Origin: Neobacillus sp. FSL H8-0543
Lineage (GTDB): Bacteria > Bacillota > Bacilli > Bacillales > Cytobacillaceae
Length of the DNA stretch: 64,000 nt
Assembly: GCF_038592905.1 (NCBI RefSeq)
Contig: NZ_CP151943.1
Location: 902,001 to 966,000 of the forward strand
Direction of reading: 5' to 3'
The position numbers and the translations under genes are program-made. Below the pieces are notes generated by a model that worked only from the letters and a program-made list of their open reading frames with translations, was not told where the DNA came from and did not search any database. This document shows, piece by piece, positions 55,555 through 64,000 of the stretch; position 1 is the stretch's first letter, and each line of letters opens with the position of its first letter.

Positions 55555-57011
55555 TAGAAATCGACAGCTTTTTGGGCTAACTCGTCCACATCACCAAATT
55601 GATTTACAACATAGTGATGATGGGAAGATGGCACCGTCACAAAAAACACTTTAAAGTGAAGCATTTCTTCTAAACTTTCCAGGTGTGGCAGTAATAGATG
55701 TTTTACCTCTTTTGTTGTTTCGACTAATACCCCATCAAATTCTGAACGACGGTGTTCAAGAAGTTCGCGCTCAAGGCGGAACGCTACCGTTTCTGCACTC
55801 AAGATTTTACCCGTGCCCTCACAAACCGGACATTTCACTTGAAGAGCTTCAGACAAGCTGACTTTGGTTTTCTTCCTTGTCAATTGAAGGATTCCCAGTG
55901 GCGTGAATCCCATGATTTTTGTTCTTTTTTCATCCTTACGAAGCTCTTTTTCGATGGTTTCGATAATCGAGAGCTTGTCCTTTTCACGCTTCATATCAAT
56001 AAAATCAATCAAGACAATCCCACCGATATCGCGGAGACGTAGCTGTCGGACAATTTCTCTGGCAGCAAGCTGATTGGTTTTAAGGACGGTATCCTGGTAG
56101 TCCACTTTCCCCGAAAACTTTCCTGTATTCACATCGATGATGGTTAACGCCTCCGTTTCATCGAAGACAAGATAGGAACCATTATCAAGCCAAACTAACC
56201 GCTTCAGTGCCTTTTCTATTTCATGCTCCACTCGATGAACGGCAAAAATATTTTCTTTTCCATTATAATAGCTAACCTTTAGATTCGGAAATTTAGTCTC
56301 CACCAACTTTTTCACAGATAAATCATCAATTACGACTTCACCGTCAGTCATACTTCCTGCGGTATCTAATACCAATTCGGTAAAGGTATCTTTTTGAAAA
56401 ATAATTCCTGGTTTTTTCAGGGCTGTCGCTTTTGTAGCAAGCTCATTGTATTGACTTTTAAGGGTTGAAAGCTCCTCAACAATCTCTTTTTCCGTTTTCG
56501 CCGAACTAGAGGTGCGGAAGATTATTCCTTCTTCCCCTGTTGTTACTTGCTTACCAAGTACCCTTAATGTTTCTTTTTGCTTTTCATCGCTAATTTTTTT
56601 GGATACAGCGACATAACGCCCTTTCGGCATGTAAATCAGGTGTTCCCCGGGTATTTCGATAATCCCTGTTACCCTTGGCCCCTTTGTCCCAGTGATATCC
56701 TTGTCTACTTGAACAAGCATTCTTTCACCCTGGTGGACAAAAGCGGTGACAGACATCTTATCTTTTTCTTTATCGGTTGAGATAACATACTTTGCAAGAA
56801 CGTCACGATGCAAATAGGCATTTTTCTCTTCACCGATATCGATAAATACCGCATTCATCCCCTGAAGCACCTTTGTGACGGTCCCATAATAAATATTACC
56901 GACCAGAGAGCGCTGCTCTGGTCGGTCAAAGTTTATTTTTTCAACCTGTTTGTTTTTAATTAAAGCAAATCTTTTTTCCCTTGAAGTAACATTAACAATT
57001 AACTTTTCCAA
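55551..57011 (-). CDS. rng: Ribonuclease E/G family endoribonuclease
   Basis: This RNase G-like protein of 486 residues has an N-terminal S1 domain (about 37-115, GNIYYGTVTKVLQGMNAVFIDIG) and the catalytic core with GGIVLIDFIDM and TIIDVNTGKFSG. The zinc-link cysteines are C394 and C397 (CPVCEGTGKI). It lacks the long C-terminal scaffold of RNase E, so it should cut RNA without a degradosome tail. B. subtilis lacks this enzyme family and uses RNase Y and RNase J; other Bacillaceae keep the gene between spoIVFB and rplU, as here. Confidence 0.92.
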   Translation of the reverse strand: MEKLIVNVTSREKRFALIKNKQVEKINFDRPEQRSLVGNIYYGTVTKVLQGMNAVFIDIGEEKNAYLHRDVLAKYVISTDKEKDKMSVTAFVHQGERMLVQVDKDITGTKGPRVTGIIEIPGEHLIYMPKGRYVAVSKKISDEKQKETLRVLGKQVTTGEEGIIFRTSSSAKTEKEIVEELSTLKSQYNELATKATALKKPGIIFQKDTFTELVLDTAGSMTDGEVVIDDLSVKKLVETKFPNLKVSYYNGKENIFAVHRVEHEIEKALKRLVWLDNGSYLVFDETEALTIIDVNTGKFSGKVDYQDTVLKTNQLAAREIVRQLRLRDIGGIVLIDFIDMKREKDKLSIIETIEKELRKDEKRTKIMGFTPLGILQLTRKKTKVSLSEALQVKCPVCEGTGKILSAETVAFRLERELLEHRRSEFDGVLVETTKEVKHLLLPHLESLEEMLHFKVFFVTVPSSHHHYVVNQFGDVDELAQKAVDFY

Positions 57012-57054
57012 ACGTCCGTCCTCACTTTTTCCTTGATGGTTATATTATACCGTT

Positions 57055-57921
57055 TCAGTAGGAAAAGAGAAGGTCGCTAATTTTATCGGTTAACCGTTTT
57101 TCAGAAAAATACGCATGCAGCAATTCATTTTCATCCAACATGCCCTTTTCCTTCCCGTTACTTTCAACAATAATCGGGTGTTTACAGCCGCGCTGGAATC
57201 TTTCTAGAACGTCGATCAGCAAATCCTGTTCATTTGCCTGTATTGGTTTTAGTGCCTGGAGATCTGCCTTTTTTCCATAATAACGCTCTAATAAAAATCT
57301 CATAAAAATATAGCGTCGCTGCTTCCATTCATAGTACAGCGAGAACAGTAAGAAACCAATAATGATCCAAATATTTAAATGTGCAGGAGCTGCAAGCAGT
57401 GTGGTGATTGAAAAGATTCCCAGACTGAAAAATGAAATGATTAGCGTCAGTCGATGAGCAATGGGGAATGATTTTTTTAGTGATAGCAGCATAAAAATCA
57501 ACTTCCCGCCATCGAGCGGCCAAACTGGGAAAAGATTAAATAAAAATATCATAAGATTATAGCTATAAATGAGCTGATATAGGTTCTCTGGAATCAGTGA
57601 AAAGGAAAATAAGAAATAGGCTAATGCAACCATCCAAACATGCTGAACCGGGCCTGCAAGGACGACAATCGCCTCTTCCTTCAACGGGCGATTTCCATGC
57701 TCCTCCATCTCAGCAACCCCTCCAAAGGGCAGGAGGGTGATTTTTTTTATCCTCCATGAAAAAAATGAAGCCGCAGCAGCATGCCCCATTTCATGTATAA
57801 AAATAATCCCAATTAATAGACAGAGTTCAAGGAAATGTGCTGTAGCAATCGAAAGTGCAATGACAAACCACAACAATGGATGGACATGAACCAGTCGAAA
57901 TAAATTTAATGTCTTACTCAA
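57055..57921 (-). CDS. spoIVFB: Intramembrane metalloprotease SpoIVFB
   Basis: This site-2-protease-type enzyme cuts pro-sigma-K in the outer forespore membrane. The 288-residue protein has the HExxH motif at H43-E44-H47 (FIHEMGHAAA) and the third ligand D137 in NLFPVWPLDGGKL. The C-terminal CBS-like domain that binds ATP follows. About six membrane segments are expected. Its ATG overlaps the end of spoIVFA by eight bases, so the inhibitor and the protease are made together. Confidence 0.94.
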   Translation of the reverse strand: MSKTLNLFRLVHVHPLLWFVIALSIATAHFLELCLLIGIIFIHEMGHAAAASFFSWRIKKITLLPFGGVAEMEEHGNRPLKEEAIVVLAGPVQHVWMVALAYFLFSFSLIPENLYQLIYSYNLMIFLFNLFPVWPLDGGKLIFMLLSLKKSFPIAHRLTLIISFFSLGIFSITTLLAAPAHLNIWIIIGFLLFSLYYEWKQRRYIFMRFLLERYYGKKADLQALKPIQANEQDLLIDVLERFQRGCKHPIIVESNGKEKGMLDENELLHAYFSEKRLTDKISDLLFSY

Positions 57922-58702
57922 AACGAATCACCTGTACCGGGTCGATGAAATCATCGCCTTTTTTTACGGCAAAATAATACTTGCCCTTCGTTTTATCTTC
58001 CCCATCTGAAACGGAAGCCGTGCCGACGACTGTTTCTTTTTCAATATAGGAATAGACGTTTACCTTAATTTCTTCTAGATTAGCGTACCAGGATTGAGTT
58101 TGGTCTAGATGTTCAATTATAACGGTTTTCCCAAGTCCCTCTTTGACTCCAGCAAACTTAACAAACCCCTCATTCATTACCTCCACGGATGCACCATTGC
58201 CTGTCTCAATCATGATTCCCTGTCCATCTTTTTCAAAGTTTTCGAGAACCTTACCTGAAAATACGGGAATACTGCCCTCTTTATCAACGCCAGCTTTTTC
58301 GTTTTCTTTATCCTCAGCTGGGAAAGGCAGTAGGGCCAAGGGCTTGCCAAAATTTTCTTCGTACCAATTTGCTACGGTCGCAAATTTAAAATCGTTATCC
58401 ATTGATTTCGCTACAAAATCCCTAGCAGGATCAAAGGCGGCCGAATTATTTCTAAATAGAATCGCAATGATTAGAAATAATAACGACGATGCTAGGATTT
58501 TGAAGATAAATATTTCTTTTTTAAATAAGGGATGATTCCCCTCGTCATCAAACTTTGTTTCGTACGTTGGGGTATGATTAAACCCATACTTCTCCTCGTC
58601 CCCCGGCCAAGTAACGAGCCGATTGGATTCTTTTCTAGGCGAACCACTACTCCTTTTTCTTTTTGCGATTCGTCGCCGTATTTCCTCCGGTGTAGACCGC
58701 AT
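57914..58702 (-). CDS. spoIVFA: Stage IV sporulation protein FA
   Basis: SpoIVFA anchors and inhibits SpoIVFB until SpoIVB cleaves it. The 262-residue protein has a basic cytosolic head, one membrane span at about residues 72-90 (IFKILASSLLFLIIAILF) and an extracytoplasmic M23-like domain that lacks the metal ligands of active peptidases. BofC, encoded elsewhere in this window, acts in the same checkpoint. The unit spoIVFA-spoIVFB is as in B. subtilis. Confidence 0.9.
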   Translation of the reverse strand: MRSTPEEIRRRIAKRKRSSGSPRKESNRLVTWPGDEEKYGFNHTPTYETKFDDEGNHPLFKKEIFIFKILASSLLFLIIAILFRNNSAAFDPARDFVAKSMDNDFKFATVANWYEENFGKPLALLPFPAEDKENEKAGVDKEGSIPVFSGKVLENFEKDGQGIMIETGNGASVEVMNEGFVKFAGVKEGLGKTVIIEHLDQTQSWYANLEEIKVNVYSYIEKETVVGTASVSDGEDKTKGKYYFAVKKGDDFIDPVQVIRFE

Positions 58703-58832
58703 ATTCCCACCAACCTTTTACCTGCTTTTTATTCAAGTCTATGAGATTGTCCAAGGGAATATGACAAGCTAATAATCTGGTTTACGTTTACCAATAAGGT
58801 AGGTGTCAGAAAAAGTATCTTGTTCATTAACT

Positions 58833-59028
58833 CTGTTGATTGGAGCGGAAGGCGCGAAGAACTCCTCGAAAATGCTACCGCATTTCCTTCGTGCGGTGCA
58901 TATTCAAAGAAGCCTATTCAATGTCCTGCGGGAGTACGGGGCTGGGGAGACCCCACAGGCGCTTCAGCGCAGAGGAGGCTCCCCGGCACGCCCGCGGAAA
59001 GCGAAGCGCCTGGAGCTCCAATCAACAG
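58833..59028 (+). repeat. GC-rich dispersed palindromic repeat, copy 2 (long form)
   Basis: This 196-bp element has the termini CTGTTGATTGGAGC and GCTCCAATCAACAG and is close in sequence to copy 1 (24104-24296). Relative to the short copy at 62173-62306 it holds about 62 extra bases that carry their own hairpin (ACCGCA / TGCGGT). With the minD terminator it accounts for the gene-free stretch between spoIVFA and minD. Confidence 0.88.
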
Positions 59029-59049
59029 CCGAGTTTAACAGGCTGAAAA

Positions 59050-59088
59050 TAAAAAAGCCTGTCCACTTATATTAGTGGCAGGCTTATG
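59050..59088 (-). terminator. Intrinsic terminator after minD
   Basis: The stem AAGCCTGTCCACT / AGTGGCAGGCTT has one unpaired base and is followed on the minus strand by TTTTTTATTTT. It lies just past the minD stop. Confidence 0.82.
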
Positions 59089-59090
59089 GA

Positions 59091-59894
59091 TTAACGAACT
59101 CCAAAGAACTTTTTAATTTTTGTAAACATCCCTTTGTTTGAGTCTTCGAGTGATTGGAGCGGGATCGATTCTCCGAGAATTCTTCTGGCGATATTGCGAT
59201 AGGCAATTGACGCCTTGCTGTTTGGATTTAACGCTATTGGTTCCCCATGATTGGAGGCGCGGATGACTTCTTCATCATCGGCAACAATCCCAATGAGTTC
59301 GATAGACAAATGGCTAGTGATTTCATCCACATCCAACATGTCGCCACTTTTCATCATATGGTTGCGAATCCGGTTAATCACCAATTTTGGCGGCTCGATA
59401 TTGGCTGCTTTTTCAAGCAAGCCGATGATACGGTCAGCATCACGTACAGCCGATACCTCTGGAGTAGTCACAACAATTGCACGGTCAGCACCTGCAATTG
59501 CATTTTGAAAGCCTTGTTCAATACCAGCCGGACAATCAATAATAATATAATCATAGTCTTGCTTTAATTCAGTCATTAAAATTAACATTTGCTCTGGCTT
59601 GATCGCAGACTTATCAACCGTTTGCGCTGCTGGTAGCAAATACAATAAGTCCTCGAATCGCTTATCCTTTACCAATGCTTGATGGATTTTACATCTTCCT
59701 TCGACCACATCGACAAGGTCATAAATGATTCGATTTTCCAGCCCCATTACAACATCTAAGTTACGAAGTCCAATATCTGTATCTACTAAGCAAACTTTTT
59801 TACCTTGAAGGGCCAATGCTGTACCTATATTAGCAGAAGTCGTTGTTTTGCCGACGCCACCCTTCCCGGATGTTATTACTATTGCTTCTCCCAC
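59091..59894 (-). CDS. minD: Septum site-determining protein MinD
   Basis: MinD is a membrane-binding ATPase that recruits MinC near cell poles. The 267-residue protein has the deviant Walker A SGKGGVGKTTT, DTDIGLRNLD and IIDCPAGIEQGF, and ends in an amphipathic helix (MFTKIKKFFGVR) for membrane attachment. It follows minC by one base. It forms a cluster with mreBCD as in B. subtilis. Confidence 0.97.
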   Translation of the reverse strand: MGEAIVITSGKGGVGKTTTSANIGTALALQGKKVCLVDTDIGLRNLDVVMGLENRIIYDLVDVVEGRCKIHQALVKDKRFEDLLYLLPAAQTVDKSAIKPEQMLILMTELKQDYDYIIIDCPAGIEQGFQNAIAGADRAIVVTTPEVSAVRDADRIIGLLEKAANIEPPKLVINRIRNHMMKSGDMLDVDEITSHLSIELIGIVADDEEVIRASNHGEPIALNPNSKASIAYRNIARRILGESIPLQSLEDSNKGMFTKIKKFFGVR

Positions 59895-59895
59895 A

Positions 59896-60576
59896 TTAAT
59901 GTCCCCCTTCTAATCTCGTCAAATTAGGCCTTAATTGTATTAAAACTTGTAATCTATCTACGATGATTTGATGGTTTTCGTCTATGTAAGCACATTCCAT
60001 TTCACGTTTTTCATTGTCTTGGATCGAATCAGGAGAGCGATTAAGATGCTCGCTAATCCTCAGCTGGGAGGGTTTCATACTTGAGGCGGCAATAACTGCC
60101 TGTTCATTCCCAAAGGCTCCTGCATGTGCAATCCCTTTTAGCGAACCCAAGATATAAATATTACCTCCAGCTATTACGGTTCCTCCAGGGTTCACATCAC
60201 CAATAAGCAATAAATCACCAGGAACTTCTAATACTTGCCCAGAGCGGACGATTCGGGCGATGGTAACGACTTCATTTTCTGCCTTTAGACGTTCTGCCTC
60301 TTCCCTAGTGACGACATTTGAGACGATATCATCTACAGCTAGATTCTTTTTTTGTCTAATGAGGTCTTTGAGTTCTTCTCGCTGTTCATCATTTATATAT
60401 CTATTGCCAATTTCAACTTTGACTGTTGTTAATTGGCGCTCGGCTTGCGTTCTTTGGTTAGCAGAAAGCTTTTCATCAAGTTCTTTCTTTAGTTCCTCAT
60501 AGGAACAGCTATCATCAAGATGTAGAACGATTCCAGCCTTCGTTCCTTTAATCGTAACATTTTGTCGTTTTTTCAT
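59896..60576 (-). CDS. minC: Septum site-determining protein MinC
   Basis: MinC blocks FtsZ ring assembly away from midcell. The 226-residue protein has an N-terminal FtsZ-binding domain and the C-terminal beta-helix with [21 protein letters not shown] and [14 protein letters not shown]. The order minC-minD is standard. It lies 149 bases downstream of mreD. Confidence 0.94.
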   Translation of the reverse strand: MKKRQNVTIKGTKAGIVLHLDDSCSYEELKKELDEKLSANQRTQAERQLTTVKVEIGNRYINDEQREELKDLIRQKKNLAVDDIVSNVVTREEAERLKAENEVVTIARIVRSGQVLEVPGDLLLIGDVNPGGTVIAGGNIYILGSLKGIAHAGAFGNEQAVIAASSMKPSQLRISEHLNRSPDSIQDNEKREMECAYIDENHQIIVDRLQVLIQLRPNLTRLEGGH

Positions 60577-60725
60577 GAAGAAAACTCACCTCAAATAATA
60601 AGAAAAGCATACTATCCATTAAGAATAGACTTTTTTTTCTATTAAAAAAGCCCAAAACTACACTTTTTTAATTGAATTCGACATGCTTTATCTATACTCC
60701 TCTTTTTAAAAAGAAATCCTAAAAT

Positions 60726-61244
60726 TCAATCATCTCTTAATGAATCTGCAAACTTTTCAAAATGACGCTTCAATGGGTAGGCTGCAATAATGATAAAAAC
60801 AGCGTTAAGAATGAGTGACGGGTATAGACGCATGCGAATAAAGCTCATAAATTCCAGATTAGTCACATGAATTAAAAAGTCCATTTCATACACACCCAAC
60901 TCGAGCAGGGCAATTCCGACTAACGAAACAAGAAAGGCGATCACTACATGGTTTTGCAGTAAATGCATAATTTTCGAGACAAGATAAGCAACAAATGGGA
61001 AAAGAAAGAAATAGATTCCGATAATTTCAATCCAAACAATATCAAACACAAGTCCAAAGATCGCCCCATAAATGATGCCGTATTTCCTGCCTGCATATAT
61101 CGTAAGGAATAGGATTCCCACAAACAGAAAATGTGGAACCAATATGTAATTCTGACCAAACATAACAGGAGGAATATACTGAACAAATAGGCTCTCTAGT
61201 ATGAAAAGAAATAGAAACAAAAGAGGAAGCAGGAACTTCTTCAC
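60726..61244 (-). CDS. mreD: Rod shape-determining protein MreD
   Basis: MreD is an integral membrane protein of the elongasome that links MreC to the synthesis machinery. The 172-residue protein has about six membrane segments and the family stretch GRKYGIIYGAIFGLVFDIVW. Its ATG overlaps the mreC stop by four bases, so translation is coupled. Confidence 0.92.
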   Translation of the reverse strand: MKKFLLPLLFLFLFILESLFVQYIPPVMFGQNYILVPHFLFVGILFLTIYAGRKYGIIYGAIFGLVFDIVWIEIIGIYFFLFPFVAYLVSKIMHLLQNHVVIAFLVSLVGIALLELGVYEMDFLIHVTNLEFMSFIRMRLYPSLILNAVFIIIAAYPLKRHFEKFADSLRDD

Positions 61245-62122
61245 AGATCCTCCTCCTCCCCTTCTATCATTTCATCGCCATTAGGCTGCAGCATCGTTCT
61301 TTTAATTACAATAATATTTTCGAGATCATAGAAATTAGCACCAGGCTCTACTAAGGCCGTCTGATTTAACCCAAATTGGTCAGGCTTGACCTCGATGACC
61401 TTGCCGATTTGCAAGCCCTGAGGAAAGACTCCGCCTAATCCTGAGGTAATCACGTTTTGACCTTTTTTGATTTCTACTCCTGCTGGAATCGTTTTGACCA
61501 ATAATGCCTTTTTCTCTTTATCCCAGCCTTCAACTAAACCGAATACATTTGTTTCGCCTTGAACAATTGCCGAGATACGATTTTTCGGATCCATTGCACT
61601 CAATAATTGAACGGTTGAGCTAAATTGATTGACGGTTTTTACCTTGCCGATGAGGCCATGAGCAGTAACAACCGCCATGTTTTTCTTAATACCATTGATT
61701 TTTCCTTTGTCGATAATAATCATTTCATGCCAACGATCAGGGTTTCTTCCAATTACGGTTGCTTGTAAAGGTTCATAATCTCTCAGGGTATCTTTTTCAC
61801 CGAGAATATCACGCAGCTCGTTATTGTCCTTTTCTAGCTCTTGAACCTGTGCTTCGAGGCTAACAAGTTTTTCCATGCGCGACTTTAATTCCTTATTCTC
61901 TTCATATGTATTTTGCAAGTCCTGGAGATTTTCAAAGAATCCTGCCACAAAATGTGCAGGCTTTGAAACCAGGGATTGAACCCAGCCGGCAGAATCTTTG
62001 ACGAATTGCTCCGGCCAGGTGAGCTTATCTCTCTCCCTTAACGAAAACCCAATCAATGCCACGAGAACAATAATGCTGACAAGCAAAATGATCAGACGTT
62101 TATTCAAAAAGAACTGTGGCAT
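61241..62122 (-). CDS. mreC: Rod shape-determining protein MreC
   Basis: MreC is a bitopic elongasome protein that activates PBP2-type enzymes. The 293-residue protein has one membrane span at about residues 9-27 (LIILLVSIIVLVALIGFSL), a coiled coil at about 68-108 and a beta-barrel domain (GLIGKVKTVNQFSSTVQLLS). It overlaps mreD. A GC-rich dispersed repeat of 134 bp lies between it and mreB, which is not seen in B. subtilis. Confidence 0.94.
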   Translation of the reverse strand: MPQFFLNKRLIILLVSIIVLVALIGFSLRERDKLTWPEQFVKDSAGWVQSLVSKPAHFVAGFFENLQDLQNTYEENKELKSRMEKLVSLEAQVQELEKDNNELRDILGEKDTLRDYEPLQATVIGRNPDRWHEMIIIDKGKINGIKKNMAVVTAHGLIGKVKTVNQFSSTVQLLSAMDPKNRISAIVQGETNVFGLVEGWDKEKKALLVKTIPAGVEIKKGQNVITSGLGGVFPQGLQIGKVIEVKPDQFGLNQTALVEPGANFYDLENIIVIKRTMLQPNGDEMIEGEEEDL

Positions 62123-62172
62123 GATTATACACCTCTATTTTTTATGTCTACTTGTGATTTTGTTAAAATTGG

Positions 62173-62306
62173 CTGTTGATTAGAGCTCCAGGCACTTCGC
62201 TTTTTAGCGGGCGTGCCGGGGAGCCTCCTCGGCGCTTAAGCGCCTGTGGGGTCTCCCCAGCCCCGTACTCCCGCTGGAGTCTCGTGCCTTCCGCTCTAAT
62301 CAACAG
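62173..62306 (-). repeat. GC-rich dispersed palindromic repeat, copy 3 (short form, inverted)
   Basis: This 134-bp element lies between mreB and mreC, with termini CTGTTGATTAGAGC and GCTCTAATCAACAG. Read on the minus strand it aligns with copies 1 and 2 but lacks about 62 internal bases. As mreB and mreC are probably in one message, it should be transcribed as a highly structured spacer. Confidence 0.88.
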
Positions 62307-62338
62307 AGTTAGCAAAATCAACAATTGGTTTCTTTACA

Positions 62339-63361
62339 TTAACGCGAATCCTTCGCTTTGTTTTTAAATAATTGGATGTGGTCTAGTGCTTTTCCTGTTC
62401 CGATGGCTACACAGTCAAGCGGATTTTCGGCGATTAGCACGGGCATATTGGTTTCTTCACTAATGACCTTGTCCAAGTTTCGAAGCAAGGCACCTCCACC
62501 TGTTAAGACAATCCCGCGGTCCATGATGTCGGCAGCCAGTTCAGGCGGTGTTTTTTCTAACGTATTTTTTACTGCTTCGACAATTGCATAAACCGTATCC
62601 TTTAATGCCGAACCAATCTCTTTTGCTGTAATTTCGATCGTTTTTGGCAGGCCAGTTAATAGGTCCCGACCACGAATCTCCATGTTCTCGATTCCTTCAG
62701 AATCGCCTGCAGATCCAATTTCCATCTTGATTGTTTCAGAGGTCCGTTCACCGATCATTAAATTATAGTGTTTGCGGATAAAAGAAATAATGGCATCGTC
62801 CATTTCATCTCCGGCAACACGAATCGATTGGCTTGTGACAATTCCGCCTAATGAAATAATCGCCACTTCTGTTGTCCCGCCGCCAATATCAACGACCATA
62901 CTGCCAGTTGGCTCCCATACAGGAAGGTTGGCACCAATCGCTGCTGCGAACGGTTCTTCAATCGTGTAGGCATCCTTTGCACCAGCCTGACGGGTTGCGT
63001 CAATGACTGCTCTTTCTTCTACTGCAGTAATTCCTGACGGTACACAGACCATTACATATGGCTTACCTGAAAAAACGCTATTGCTTTTTAGTGCTTGACG
63101 AATATGGTGTTTCATCATTATCGCAGTCGTTTCGAAATCAGCAATAACGCCATCCTTCATTGGCCGCATCGCAACGACATTCCCTGGTGTACGTCCAATC
63201 ATATTTTTTGCATCGTTGCCAACCGCAACAATGTGCTTAGTATCTGTCTGCATAGCGACAACTGACGGCTCTCGTAAAACAATCCCTTTTCCTTTTACAT
63301 AAACAAGGGTATTTGCTGTCCCCAAGTCAATCCCAAGATCTCTAGTACCAATTCCAAACAT
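62339..63361 (-). CDS. mreB: Rod shape-determining protein MreB
   Basis: MreB is the bacterial actin that guides side-wall synthesis. The 340-residue protein begins [24 protein letters not shown] and has the actin ATP-binding motifs, including [17 protein letters not shown] and [15 protein letters not shown]. An amphipathic N terminus is present. It heads the mreBCD-minCD cluster, behind radC. Confidence 0.97.
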   Translation of the reverse strand: MFGIGTRDLGIDLGTANTLVYVKGKGIVLREPSVVAMQTDTKHIVAVGNDAKNMIGRTPGNVVAMRPMKDGVIADFETTAIMMKHHIRQALKSNSVFSGKPYVMVCVPSGITAVEERAVIDATRQAGAKDAYTIEEPFAAAIGANLPVWEPTGSMVVDIGGGTTEVAIISLGGIVTSQSIRVAGDEMDDAIISFIRKHYNLMIGERTSETIKMEIGSAGDSEGIENMEIRGRDLLTGLPKTIEITAKEIGSALKDTVYAIVEAVKNTLEKTPPELAADIMDRGIVLTGGGALLRNLDKVISEETNMPVLIAENPLDCVAIGTGKALDHIQLFKNKAKDSR

Positions 63362-63522
63362 AGTGTATCTCCCTTTCTGATACGAAATGCAATCATTCCA
63401 ATAGGTAAGGTTATTTACCTCTTTATCATGTCTTTTTTTTTATAATTTATATTGTAGATTCGAAAGTAGTCTTAAAAAGTCATACCCATTATTATAGCGT
63501 AATGCTTCTTAAAATCATAGTA

Positions 63523-64000
63523 TCATAAATACCCTTTTTCTTTGAGGCTGACAAATTTATTTTCGCCAATGATGAGATGGTCCAGGACATCAATGCCAAT
63601 CATTTTCCCGCATTCAACAAGCCTCTTCGTGACCTCGATATCCTCACGACTCGGTGCGGGGTCGCCACTGGGGTGGTTATGAATGGCTATTATTGAGGCT
63701 GCAGAGCGTTTTAATGCTTCGCGGAACACCTCACGCGGATGGACAATCGAGGCATTTAAACTGCCGATAAAGATCGTCTTTTTGTGGAGTACCTGATTCT
63801 TTGTGTTCAAATATAGACAAACAAAGTGCTCTTGTGAAAGAAAACGCATGTCGTTCATCACAAAGTTGGCTCCGTCTTCTGGTGAGCGGATGACGTAACG
63901 ATCATTATCGTTTAAGTTGGCTATCCTTCTTCCGACCTCAACGGCAGCAAGAACTTGGATGGCCTTTGCCTGACCGATACCCTTGATGCTAGTCATTTCT
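63523..64000 (-). CDS. radC: DNA repair protein RadC (5' end outside the window)
   Basis: This is the C-terminal 158 residues of RadC, a JAB/MPN domain protein, the frame being open to the window edge. The metal-binding motif [24 protein letters not shown] is complete. The helix-hairpin-helix part ([13 protein letters not shown]) lies at the edge. Despite the name, a role in DNA repair is not proven. The neighbouring mreB matches the B. subtilis order. Confidence 0.93.
   Translation of the reverse strand, partial: EMTSIKGIGQAKAIQVLAAVEVGRRIANLNDNDRYVIRSPEDGANFVMNDMRFLSQEHFVCLYLNTKNQVLHKKTIFIGSLNASIVHPREVFREALKRSAASIIAIHNHPSGDPAPSREDIEVTKRLVECGKMIGIDVLDHLIIGENKFVSLKEKGYL

Noticed and set aside
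62176..62367. A 63-codon plus-strand frame in the mreB-mreC gap
   Set aside because: It lies in the short copy of the dispersed repeat and runs into the mreB end on the other strand.

Overview
The window is a stretch of the main chromosome of an AT-rich, endospore-forming Gram-positive bacterium of the Bacillaceae. It follows the Bacillus subtilis map from yrrL (mltG) to radC almost gene for gene. It carries many sporulation genes (spoVB, bofC, coxA, safA, spo0B, spoIVFA, spoIVFB), T-box leaders and A/G-rich Shine-Dalgarno sites. Most genes lie on the minus strand, so transcription runs from high to low coordinates. No tRNA, rRNA, prophage, transposase or CRISPR-cas locus was seen. A Bacillus/Neobacillus-like organism is the best guess. 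Species cannot be fixed from the sequence alone.

Layout by coordinate. 1-13.6 kb: mltG; the alaS-ireB-ruvX-yrzB unit behind a T-box; yrrI; small genes yrzQ, yrzR and yrrD; recD2 and yrrB; and the sulfur-relay unit cymR-iscS-mnmA. 13.7-18.6 kb: rarA (plus strand), an ABC-2 transporter pair, tcdA, a tandem hairpin array and a 6S RNA gene. 18.6-32.5 kb: hisS-aspS behind a T-box, yrzK, an SH3/amidase autolysin (yrvJ, plus strand), dtd-rel, recJ-apt and secDF. 32.6-40.2 kb: comN, spoVB (plus), yrbG, yrzE (plus), and the tRNA-queuosine/Holliday-junction block ruvA-ruvB-queA-tgt-yajC.

40.3-44.9 kb is an accessory block between ruvA and bofC. It holds a two-component system whose GAF sensor has four clustered cysteines, and a compact operon of a short-chain dehydrogenase, a divergent second QueA-like protein and a VOC-fold protein. 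45-64 kb: bofC, coxA, a kinase-fold gene, a very long repeat-rich safA, niaR (plus, without the nad genes that accompany it in B. subtilis), pheB-pheA, spo0B-obg, the rplU-prp-rpmA ribosomal unit with an L21 leader, an RNase G gene, spoIVFA-spoIVFB, minC-minD, mreB-mreC-mreD and the 3' part of radC.

The most unusual content is non-coding. Four separate intergenic sites carry tandem units with a 52-bp period. Their sequences differ, but the best units share one architecture: an 11-bp arm, a 5-nt loop, an 11-bp arm and a 25-bp spacer. Two of these arrays bracket the accessory block. Further arrays of 20-bp and 21-bp period lie in other gaps. Three copies of a GC-rich palindromic dispersed repeat, two long and one short, lie near 24.2, 58.9 and 62.2 kb, the last between mreB and mreC.
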